From Elysia marginata (taxonomy: Eukaryota; Mollusca; Gastropoda; Plakobranchidae), in assembly GCA_019649035.1 (NCBI GenBank), contig BMAT01008245.1, positions 140,224 to 164,493 of the forward strand: a stretch of 24,270 bases of DNA, written 5' to 3'. The translations under genes were made by a program, and so were the position numbers. This document shows, one piece after another, positions 10,148 through 18,649 of the stretch (its first letter is position 1; the number at the start of each line of letters is the position of its first letter). Under the pieces are notes generated by a model. The model ran no database searches, had not been told where the DNA came from, and saw only the letters and a list, made by a program, of their open reading frames with translations.

Positions 10148-10922
10148 TGTGAACCAGACAACATGCCTTGTAACACACTGTTAGGGTGAAGGTCTTAACT
10201 TGAGTAAAATAGATTTATTTATGAAAGTGTACTGAACTGTCATGAGTGAGATCACAGAGTTTGGAGTGCCAGAGAGCCGAGACAAGCTGCCTACGAGTAT
10301 ACGCATGGCTGCATAGCAACAGAAATAGAGCCGGTAAATTTAAAAGATAATAATAGCGGCAAGTACAAACACACATACTACACACCTACACTAAACCATT
10401 AGGTGTATGCTTTGTTTACCGGCTCTATTCGCATATGCTTTTGTTAGCACTGTTGTCACAGAGTTAGGCTCAGTTCTCCCTCTTGCTCACTATCAATTCT
10501 CTTTGGTGAGATACAAGTCTTTCAAAAGTTAACATCAGGTAAACAAGGTCCTATAGTTAACACTGGAAAAGTTTAATATGGTGACTCTTTCCGTGTCGTC
10601 ATAAAAAAAACCTGTTGTCTTCTTTATTCCTATTAATTTTGTTGATGTCTGTTTCTTTATACTGAGTTTTCAAAATGTGAACTTTAAGTGTAGTCTGTTG
10701 CATGAAAGTGAACCAAACAACATGTCTTGTAACACACTGTTAGGGTGAAAGTCTAAACTTGAGTAAAATAGATTTATTTTTAAAAGTGTACTGAACTGTC
10801 GTGAGTGAGATACAAGTCTTTCAAAAGTTAACATCACCTGTTGTCTTCTTTATTCCTATTATTTTTGTTGATGTCTGTTTCGTTATACTGAGTTTTCAAA
10901 GTGAACTTTAAGTGTAGTCTAT
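10148..10922 (+). repeat. Direct duplication of about 220 bp, first copy interrupted by insertions
   Basis: The segment starting ACCARACAACATG (about 10152) recurs at about 10714. Shared blocks include CTTGTAACACACTGTTAGGG, TTGAGTAAAATAGATTTATT, GATACAAGTCTTTCAAAAGT and CCTGTTGTCTTCTTTATTCC. The second copy (about 10703-10922) is continuous. The first is broken by about 260 extra bases at 10253-10512 and about 73 at 10537-10609. Apart from these gaps the copies are roughly 95 percent alike by eye. Confidence 0.9.
10253..10512. mobile_element. 260-bp insertion with 7-bp target-site duplication, type unknown
   Basis: The uninterrupted second copy of the surrounding duplication serves as an empty site. 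Here GTGAGAT appears at both edges (10246-10252 and 10506-10512) and once in the empty site, as expected for a target-site duplication. Inside are the inverted words AATAGAGCCGGTAAA (about 10325) and TTTACCGGCTCTATT (about 10416). No terminal inverted repeats or coding are evident. Confidence 0.6.
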
Positions 10923-12173
10923 TGTTTAGAAGTGCCGACAGTGATTTTGTTTTGTTAGTGAACTTTACTCATAACGTTTATAAGTTACATCCAATCGTAA
11001 GATGTGCACAGACACACACAAGGACTGGGGGAACGCGTACATTGTCCAATTGACCATTGGTTATTTAGGGTATTGGAAGCTGCCTTGAACCTGTATGGGT
11101 ACCATCTTTAGGGTATTGGAAGGCTCTTTAGAGGTATGAGTAATTCTTTTTTTTTTGTCTCTTTGAATAAATTCGTAAATTCTTATCCACAAAAACATCA
11201 CAAGTCCCTTTTTTATAGAAATGTATTGATAATATTAATATATTTTAATTCTTGAAATATTAAGTATATTGTGTGTTGACTGTGAGATAACTTAGCATGT
11301 CTTTATTTTTGTATTTTCTTCAGCGCTTAGTACAACCGCATTGAGAGTAGGAAATGTTTGGTTAATTGGAAAATTTGTTTGACCTAGACACTAGCGTAAA
11401 GGGAGGGAAGGCCAAAGTCAAATTGAGATTGGCTATAAATAGGCCTAAGTTTTCTGCTTGTAGCTTTTATCAAACATTGCTTTTTTCTGTACTGTATTAG
11501 GTCAAAACGACGGTCTCATTGTTCTAAACTTTTAATACAATTGTCTTATTATTTAGCTTATATTGTTAAATTTCATTCTTTATCGTTCGCCTTTTGATAT
11601 CCGTGGCATGCTCCTCCTTTTGACATTTCCTTCTGACTATGGAAATCAAAAGCAGTTTACAACGGAAAATATATAAAAATATACTGACGGCCAAAAAAAA
11701 AATTTACACGAAATTAAGATCACATTCATCTGTTTTTACTTACTTGGGATTCAATCAAGGATTCCTCATTTATTTGAATCATCAAATGCCTTGTTAAAAA
11801 CGTTCAAGGGCCTGTAAAGTGGCTTGGTCGTTGCCAAAAACCGCAGTCCATATGTCGTAGACCTGATGTGAAGAAAAAAAAACATTGAACTAAAGAGGGG
11901 AATTTAATGTTGCTGAGAAAACTCTTAAATTTCTTCTGAAACTACTTGTATTAGTTTTAAGCGTAGAAATGATGGTCATAATTGGCTCCTTAGTAATTAA
12001 ACCCTATACATTTCTTGAATTTCTTTAAGATATTTAAATCCATGGCCTTAATAATATTTTTTTTATTTGCTCCAAAATTTGTATCACTTCTTGTTTTCTC
12101 GAATGGCAAAAAAAACCAAACAAACAAACGGTATTTATGTAGTTCAAACATTGACAAGAACAATCGTGTAGAC
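10923..12173. other. Non-coding stretch, proposed intron
   Basis: AT-rich DNA with a short direct repeat TTTAGGGTATTGGAAG (about 11064 and 11107). Poly-A/T runs are present. Nothing looks coding. Confidence 0.5.
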
Positions 12174-12406
12174 CTCAGCAGTGAGGTTGGCTGTGGCGCC
12201 GTGTGTTTCCTCCACCTTTAGCTTCAGTTCATTGAGCAGCAGGGTGGTCGTGCTGGTGTCCAGAGCATGTCCAGGGCCGCTGACCGCTGCTGCCAAAGCT
12301 CCTGCAAGGGGCACATCGTTAGACGACAGCCCGCCAGCGCACGAGCCGCATGCGACGCGAATCAAATTCCTATGAGCTGGGCTCAAAGGCATGCTTGCAG
12401 CAAAAA
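12174..12406 (-). CDS. Internal exon of the unrecognised secreted protein (Ala/Gly/Leu-rich)
   Basis: This exon has two bases completing a codon, then 77 codons beginning FAASMPLSPAHRNLIRV and ending TANLTAE. It is clearly richer in GC than the surrounding DNA, which supports coding. There are two Cys close together (ACGSCAG), an Ala-rich helix-like stretch in the middle, and one N-glycosylation sequon (NLT) near the end. The acceptor is a pyrimidine run TTTCCCCCCTGTTCC followed by GCAAG, a somewhat unusual AAG acceptor. An in-frame TGA just upstream rules out a longer exon. The donor GAG|GTCTAC is weak. A second in-phase option, AAG|GTGGAG, would end the exon at 12216. An independent start at the ATG at 12431 is the other alternative. 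The family is not recognised. Confidence 0.6.
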
Positions 12407-12431
12407 CTTGCGGAACAGGGGGGAAAGCCAT

Positions 12432-12871
12432 AAGTCATGCATATATAAATCTATGCGTTTAAGTAACGGAAAAGAGAACATCTTTTTATTGTCGGATATG
12501 TCTTAAACTCCCTTCCAATAGAGACCTTGCACATCAACGACGAAAACGTATTACGTAAAAATACCCATAGGTAGCGTGAGTTTTTAAAGAAGTTGATTGG
12601 CTAAGGGTGCCCGTTAGTCCACCAGCCATACCACAAGGGTCTTCCTCCTCCTGAACGGGGCGATAACTCTTGGTGTGTAAAAACTATCCCTTCCTTAACC
12701 TTACACATGTTTCTCCTGCCGCTTCCATCTATCCAAACATCCACCTACCGATCCATCTATATATCAACTTATATATTTGTCTCTCTATCAATATATTTGT
12801 ATAATTTTACATATAATAACTTTCCCTTTTTTCCATCTGTGCGCAAACATTTGAGTTCGAGCAAGGCACAG
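12432..12871. other. Non-coding stretch with degenerate CATC/TATC repeats
   Basis: The region 12720-12800 has loose ATCTATC/CATCC words. No gene is seen. Under the proposed gene model this is intron upstream of the exon at 12174-12406. Confidence 0.5.
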
Positions 12872-13190
12872 AAATAAAAGTAAAGTAAAGAGCGTTTTAT
12901 ATAGCGCTTATCCACTAATGTGCTCTAAGCGCATTTACATGCGTTCCCCGACAAAGTACCTTCTGAATTCACAGAGGAGCAGCTAGTTAACCTCACCACT
13001 CTAGCATTCTGACAAGATCGTTCACTGCCTCTAGTCGGGTACTCGTTTTAACGCATGAGTGAGGCAAAAAAATGTGTGTAAATAGGCTTTCTCAAGGACT
13101 AAACGTCGACCTGCCGAAAGCAGGTCTCGAACCCCGAACCTCTCGATCAGAAAGCCGAGCGTCTACCACTAGACCACGACGCCACAAGTA
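12872..13190 (-). mobile_element. tRNA-derived SINE, family 2, full length
   Basis: On the minus strand the head reads GGCGTCGTGGTCTAGTGGTA, with a perfect A box TGGTCTAGTGG (13066 offset: plus 13166-13176) and a perfect B box GGTTCGAGACC (plus 13123-13133). The body ends in GGATAAGCGCTATATAAAAC and a TTTACTTTACTTTTA tail. The GCGCTATATAAA ending is typical of many invertebrate SINEs. No clear target-site duplication is visible. The tRNA-like head is part of the SINE, not a free tRNA gene. Confidence 0.9.
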
Positions 13191-13406
13191 GGCTTTGATC
13201 TTTGTGATCACTGAAAGGTCCCTAACTAAATCCCTATTGAAAGCTACTATAAAACAGCTAGGACTTCAGGTTTTCGCTGTTCTGCGGTTAATGGCTTTTT
13301 AGCGAGCCATTCATAAGTTAAGAAAAAATTTAAATCATTTTCCATTTCGGGCCACTAAATGTTAACGTAAAACGAATTCTTTGAAACAAAAATGCATGGT
13401 TTATTT

Positions 13407-13656
13407 GTGTGTGGGCCCAGGAAAATCATGGTATTGACGGAAATACTACTTTTGAGTAAACCTCTTTAAACCCATTTTTCTCCGTTTTTACCTTTTGCGA
13501 TTCATCGACTTTAAATGATCATAACTCAGCAACTAATAGAGATATTTGAAAAATTTAAAGTGCTACATACTCAGGGCACTCTAAGCTTTCCACTAATTTA
13601 AATATCTCTATAAGCTATATTTCCGTCAAAACCATGATTTTCCTGGGTCCACACAC
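13407..13656 (+). mobile_element. 250-bp inverted-repeat element (MITE), copy 1
   Basis: It begins GTGTGTGGGCCCAGGAAAAT and ends with its complement ATTTTCCTGGGTCCACACAC. The terminal inverted repeats extend about 40 bases, through TTGACGGAAATA. There is no coding capacity. A second 250-bp copy in the same orientation lies at 16540-16789 and differs at only about four positions. This pattern fits a non-autonomous DNA transposon. The target-site duplication is not resolved, because the ends are GT-rich. Confidence 0.88.
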
Positions 13657-14156
13657 ATTTTACTACTTTTGGCAAATTATTGCCGCCTTTTTGTGCGGAG
13701 TGAATGTTGCAGAGAGATCTAGAGCAGTTTTTTTTTAATTTATCTTTTGGGAGACAGGTTGAATGAAAATGTTTTCAGCGAAAGATCTCTCGACTTTAGA
13801 TCTACAGTTTCAGTTTGAAAATGCCCCGGAAGTGACGAATGTATCTCACACTTAGGACAACAAGTTTAAGACATCATAAAAGCAGATTAAGAGAAAGTTT
13901 ACTGTAATCTGATACAACAACAGTTACAGCAACCAGATGAAAATGAACAGTTTTAACAATTCTAACACAACAAGAACCAATTTAAAATGGAGTATTTACA
14001 AGCAACGTGGTCTACCGAGAAGTGATTTAAGCAAAAAGTAAGAAAAAAAAACAACCTTAGATTAGCTGTTTAAACTGATGATAACATTTTTTCAGGATAT
14101 AAATGGGCGTTTCCAAGACAAGTTATAACATATGAATTAACTTTTAGGTGATACAT
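13657..14156. other. Non-coding stretch
   Basis: AT-rich DNA between the inverted-repeat element and the broken coding relic. AGATCT-type words occur near 13716-13800. No gene is seen. Confidence 0.5.
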
Positions 14157-14730
14157 ATGCCACCGTATACGAATTATACTTATGACATGGACATTTCTCC
14201 CGTTCGTAATATGGGTATGTCAGGTAGTTTTTCTAAAGCTCGCTCGATTTCTTCCTCTGTGTCTAACTCTAAGCCTACCCATGCACGGTAATGAACTTTA
14301 TATAAGAAATATTGGGACTTCCCCAACGTCTCACAGTGAACGTAGTCCGGCTGTAGCGGTTGCCGCTATAGTTGAGAAAAGCTTTTCTTTCTTTCTCAAA
14401 CACGCTGACCCTAGTTGGAACAAGTTCTCTAAGGTGATTTATTTTAAAAAAAAACTGGAATCGTTACAACACCCTTATAGCTTGGCACCGGTAACAAAGG
14501 TCGAAGTAATGATAAAAACTGCTGACCTTATAACCGCGGGACAACAGAAAACAGAATCTCGGACGCTCTTCAAGTGCCAGTTCCGCGTTTGAACGCAGCC
14601 TCAAGGTAATTGGGGAGAATGTTGATGCAACTAGTGTTCTGTCGTGAGCTACTTCAAGAATCGTGTTATCATTCTGGAGTTGCTAGTCTTAGAAAGGAGG
14701 TTGGGCCAAGAAGTAGATGACCCAGGCTGA
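14157..14730 (+). pseudogene. Frame-broken coding relic, origin unknown
   Basis: Three plus-strand frames take turns looking coding. Frame one is 14157-14291, an ATG followed by 44 codons (MPPYTNYTYDMDISPVRN, then a Ser/Lys/Arg-rich stretch). A second frame is open from 14182 to 14592 and contains AVAVAAIVEKSFSFFLKHAD. A third, about 14540-14646, contains FERSLKVIGENVDAT. The second frame then resumes at about 14641-14730 with ILELLVLERRLGQEVDD. The 136-codon open frame is longer than expected by chance in DNA this AT-rich. The pattern suggests an old gene or mobile-element ORF with at least two frameshifts. The protein family is not recognised, and no joined product is proposed. Confidence 0.4.
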
Positions 14731-15282
14731 ACAGCTATATCACGGTTTGGGTTTAGAAAAAAAAACCACTAGAGGTGAATGATACTGAACCCTGTGTTTG
14801 ATACAAAAATCCTATATGATGGACCAACGCATTACAAGAGATATCCATCTTTCAGATTTGTGCTGATTTCTGCCTTTTTTCGTTTAGGATTTCAACTAGT
14901 TTTTGTGAATTGCTATTTAAAACTCTACTGACAAAATGCAAGCTATTATAAGCTTGGACCATTGGGCCTTGACCTTCCTCCCATTCTAATCCGGGCATTT
15001 TTTCTATTTATAACATAGATCTAGTCCTGTTGTAGGGTTAAACCCTTACTAGTCAGGGATTTAACTTACTATGGTTCTTCACCGAGGCCACTTTAGTTTC
15101 ACACTGTAGTTTCAGCAGGGCGGAATATTCTTTATTTCTTGGTTGTGCTTATTTTGTCCACATCCCGAATATTTAAGCGCGCTGGTTAACATATCGAGTG
15201 CTCGACCATGTCCGTACGGTGCTTAAATTGTCGAGTACTCGATAACCTTAGTTTTGAGTTAATAGAAATTTTTTTGGCATGA
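14731..15282. other. Non-coding stretch with a paired palindrome
   Basis: No gene is seen. TATCGAGTGCTCGAC at 15192-15206 and GTCGAGTACTCGATA at 15230-15244 form an inverted pair with one mismatch. Confidence 0.5.
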
Positions 15283-15548
15283 TCTGTGGCCTAACGGTAG
15301 GACACTCGCTCAGATATCGGGAGGTGCATGGTTCGATCCCTGGCTTTAAAATTGGTATAAGCAACTGATCCACCTAGTGTCTGGCATTATTGATTTTGTG
15401 TTAAGTCTGGTCGGATAATGTGACTGGGTGTGGTGTACGCAAGCGCTCCTTACATCACAATATGGCAGCACGCTTTCAATTGGCCCCCAGAGCCGTCTCT
15501 GATATATACCTTGAAGGTGACTTGGGCGTTAAAAATTCAAAACAATAA
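15283..15548 (+). mobile_element. tRNA-derived SINE, family 1 copy c
   Basis: A box TGGCCTAACGG lies at 15287-15297 and B box GGTTCGATCC at 15330-15339. The body matches copy a (GTGTCTGGCATTATTG, GACTGGGTGTGGTGTACGCA, CCTTGAAGGTGACTTGGGCG) and ends GTTAAAAATTCAAAACAATAA. It lacks about 13 bases present in copy a near GGCCCGGTGTC, and has diverged at many positions. Confidence 0.88.
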
Positions 15549-15750
15549 GTAGAACCTTTAGTTTACTGCAATTACGGTTTTTCTTCATTTGTACCTATCT
15601 AAAAATAATTCGTTGTTTCTCTTACTTTTCTGAAAATTATAGTACAAGTAATCATCACCACCATTCTTACGATGATATTTATCCATCATACACCATCATC
15701 TTCACTGTGATGATAGGACTTTGAAAAATAGTTTATAAAACTTAACTTAC

Positions 15751-15832
15751 TTGACTTTTGAAAATCATCCTTGTCGTTAAGTTCTTCCGGAAACGAGGAC
15801 ATGAAACTTAACAAAAGGAAAACCAATCTCAT
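15751..15832 (-). CDS. Proposed first coding exon: signal peptide of an unrecognised secreted protein
   Basis: On the minus strand an ATG at 15832 opens MRLVFLLLSFMSSFPEE and continues to 27 codons plus one base. It ends at a very good donor, TCAA|GTAAGTTAAG. Residues 2-10 form a basic-then-hydrophobic N-terminus typical of a signal peptide, with likely cleavage around the Ser-Ser at 12-13. A short acidic stretch (EELNDKDD) follows. The leftover single base fits the proposed acceptor of the exon at 12174-12406, which begins with two bases. The frame is also open upstream of the ATG, so an earlier start or an upstream exon cannot be excluded. No TATA box or other clear promoter element is seen upstream. 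Confidence 0.5.
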
Positions 15833-16539
15833 AACAAGCTGTGGGCCTACACGCACTTTATTACTAAAACAATTTTCAATTGTAAAGTTTTTCCAAATAT
15901 CTTCATAATTTAAACGAAACGAAGGCTACCGAGAGAGTGATAGAAAGACAGAGAAAGAATTGAATTGAGTTGACTTTTATTTTACAACGGTAGCAAGTTT
16001 ATAGCACTTCAAAAGTAGTGTTGGAAAAATTAGAAAATTTCAATTGCCATAAAATGGTCCAACACCTTTCTTTATCAGAATTTGCGTCAAGAAGAGCTTA
16101 GCGTAAAAAAAGCACATTCCAGTTTTGTCTATGTCTGACTTCAGCAATACTGGAGGCACCGTAACGATATTTTGGTTGGGACAAAAATACTGCCTCATTC
16201 ATCATTGGCATTCGCATAACCTTTAAAGCTCTTTAAACATTATTCCTTGGCACTTTTTTTTGCTTTTAAACTGCGTAAAATGAAAATTAAACAAACATTA
16301 ACCTAATACCAAGATTCGATCTTTTATTAAAAATTATAATTGCCTGCCAATTTGAAATGGGAGAAGAGAGGAACATGATCGCTCGCGCCCTCAAACAATT
16401 AGAACTTATGCGCTACGGGCCCACTCAGGAGGACTAAGCCCATAGCGGAGGAAATCCAACTTGGCTGATGGGCTAACAGGGCCTCTATTGGCTTCAAAGA
16501 AGAAGAATTCCAAAAAGGACCATCAGCGTGAGACGAAAT
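15833..16539. other. Non-coding stretch upstream of the proposed signal-peptide exon
   Basis: This is where a promoter for the second gene would be expected. I see no clear TATA or initiator element. A GC-richer patch at 16360-16500 has no recognisable feature. Confidence 0.45.
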
Positions 16540-16789
16540 GTGTGTGGGCCCAGGAAAATCATGGTATTGACGGAAATACTACTTTTGAGTAAACCTCTTT
16601 AAACCCATTTTTCTCCGTTTTTACCTTTTGCGATTCATCGACTTTAAATGATCATAACTCAGCAACTAATAGAGATATTTGAAAAATTTAAAGTGCTACA
16701 TACTCAGGACACTCTAAGCTTTCCACTGATTTAAATATCTCCATAAGCTATATTTCCGTCAAAACCATGATTTTCCTGGGCCCACACAC
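16540..16789 (+). mobile_element. 250-bp inverted-repeat element (MITE), copy 2
   Basis: Same length and orientation as the element at 13407-13656. Its terminal inverted repeats are even better matched, because both ends read GTGTGTGGGCCC on their outward strands. The flanking DNA is unrelated to that of copy 1, so the two copies arose by separate insertions rather than local duplication. Confidence 0.88.
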
Positions 16790-17330
16790 AAATGTGTTCG
16801 TCAATCCGCGTTAGTTAAACTGCAACAAAGGATAAGAGGCAGATACTTCAAACTAAGGAAAGTGGCTAGAAATTGTTAACATCAAAATTACTTACTTAAT
16901 GAGATGCACATGTAAAATATAAATGAGGCTATACGACTTGATTGCATTTTGCAAGAAATTCACAGCGAACGTTGGGTCTGCAGTTTTTTTGCGCAAGTGA
17001 TTGAACCGGTTTGACAACCAGTCCTTTTATCCTTTAGATGGCTTCTACATACGGAAAAAAACCACGTCGTTTATTTATTAATAGGTAATATGTTACTTAC
17101 TGTGAGCTGGTTCCGGGGATTTCCAGAAGCATACACAATGGCGTTCAATACATCATGTCTGGGAAAAACCTGAAAATCTTCCCATTTTCTCTGCTGGGGA
17201 CAATCAAAACGCAGTTTGTCCCATAATGATTGAAACTGCAGATAATGCACTTAGGCAGTGAATATTGTGTGCCTGACACTGCCCTGCGATTGACCAGGGC
17301 ATTACTTAGGTATGAACCTATAGAAGCAGG
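16790..17330. other. Non-coding stretch
   Basis: No supported gene. The minus-strand open frame that crosses 17145-17375 overlaps the tRNA-like repeat and is not considered coding. Confidence 0.45.
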
Positions 17331-17425
17331 CTTTAAGTGGACATGCTCGAAATGTCTGCCTTTGGTATGATCCAAACCTTCGATTTATAGTAGCATCGGC
17401 ACCCAACAGCTTGCCACTTAGAGGA
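17331..17425 (-). mobile_element. tRNA-like repeat, family 4 (degenerate copy)
   Basis: On the minus strand it reads AAGTGGCAAGCTGTTGGGTG, then a B-box-like GGTTTGGATCA (plus 17369-17379) and CCAAAGGCAGACATTTCGAG. It is clearly related to the copy inside 17481-17676, but its promoter boxes are mutated. Confidence 0.6.
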
Positions 17426-17480
17426 AATCAGAATAAATTGTGGAGGCAGTGCGCAGCCACTGCGCAATCAAATGGTTGAA

Positions 17481-17676
17481 ATATTATAAAGGTATGAAAT
17501 TAGCAGTGGAAAGATGTAGGCTTTTTAGTGGAAATGCCCGAACTCTTTGCCTTTAGTATGATTCGAACCTTCGAATTATAGATGCTTCGGCACCCACCGC
17601 CTTGCCACTTAAAGAAACATAGCTTATACCATGTTGCCTACTTCTCCCCATTGCTAATTTCATACCTTTATAATAC
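17481..17676 (-). mobile_element. 196-bp inverted-repeat element enclosing tRNA-like A and B boxes
   Basis: The arms are 41 bases each (17481-17521 and 17636-17676), identical at about 36 positions, and include ATTATAAAGGTATGAAATTA. Between them, on the minus strand, are an A-box-like TGGCAAGGCGG (plus 17597-17607) and a good B box GGTTCGAATCA (plus 17559-17569). This mixes features of a SINE and of a terminal-inverted-repeat element. A partial copy of the leader (CTTAGAGGAAACTAGCTTAG) lies just outside at about 17688. Confidence 0.65.
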
Positions 17677-17986
17677 TTATTTAAATCACTTAGAGGAAAC
17701 TAGCTTAGTTAAACTATGTCGCCATTACGCTCCTTAAATATGGAGTTTCATGGCGAAGATCCTTGCTTAGCCTCTCTAAGCGACTCGCTTACTTATACGG
17801 GAAGATCCAAATCACACCAAAGACAACCATTTTGGATCCAAAAGCACACCAACACTTAGCCATAAACAACATACACAGAAAACAAAAGATAACATTTAAG
17901 ATATGCCTCATATGAATTATTATCCTAGAGACCGGAACAGCCACTGCGCAATCAAAAGATAGTCTAGGGATATTCCCCAGGATGCC

Positions 17987-18590
17987 CAAGTCAAATTGTT
18001 TTAAGTAAGGTATATATTTTAGCTCTAAAAATACTGAAGAAACAAGTGAGCTGTCGGCTTTACGTTTGTTTGTCATCTTGGTGCGTTTGCGCTTTCACTT
18101 CTTTTACAAGATTTGCGCTGAAAAAAAGATAAGTCGTTCTTTTTCTGTCTTTTTAATTTTAGATAGGCTTATATCTAGTTGAGACATTCTAATTTTTTTG
18201 TAAATGATTCTCATTTTTCATTGATAGTTCTTTTCATTTCTTTCACTATGTAATTAAGTTACACTTTTCGTGGATCCTCAGGCCCCTTCCCTCTACTACC
18301 CCACCCCCGCCCTTTCCCCGCGCCCCTACCCCTCCTTCCTTTTTTTTTCTTGCAGATAGATTTTTATCTAGATTTCTAGATACATTTTTTTATTCTTATC
18401 TCTTCATTCATATTTTTATTGTTTATAATAATATCATTGCTTTTCTTTTATTGTTCGTCCTGTCCGTATTAATGTGTCTTACACGTTTTTATTTTATTTT
18501 GTCTGACGAAAGCGTAAAGCCGACAGCTTACTTGTTTCATCACTTTTTTTAGAGCTAAAATATTTACCTTACTTAAAACAATTTGACTTG
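17987..18590. mobile_element. 604-bp foldback (inverted-repeat) element
   Basis: The two 78-base arms are 17987-18064 and 18513-18590. They are about 94 percent complementary and include AAATTGTTTTAAGTAAGGTA and AGCTGTCGGCTTTACG. The loop of about 450 bases has T-rich DNA and a strongly C-rich block. TCCCCAGGATGC occurs directly repeated at 17974-17985 and 18638-18649, close to a flanking duplication, but the right copy is 47 bases past the arm. There is no coding capacity. It is likely a non-autonomous DNA element. Confidence 0.75.
18299..18332 (-). other. G-quadruplex motif (minus strand) / i-motif (plus strand)
   Basis: Six runs of 3-5 C on the plus strand are separated by 1-3 bases (CCCC A CCCCC G CCC TTT CCCC GCG CCCC TA CCCC). 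The minus strand therefore has six G runs with very short loops, a strong quadruplex-forming pattern. It lies in the loop of the foldback element. Confidence 0.8.
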
Positions 18591-18649
18591 CTTATCCACA
18601 CAGCTGCTCTACTGCGACTCCTGTTCAAATTACCCAATCCCCAGGATGC

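Noticed and set aside
17145..17375. 76-codon minus-strand open frame
   Set aside because: It overlaps a tRNA-like repeat and has no splice or family support.
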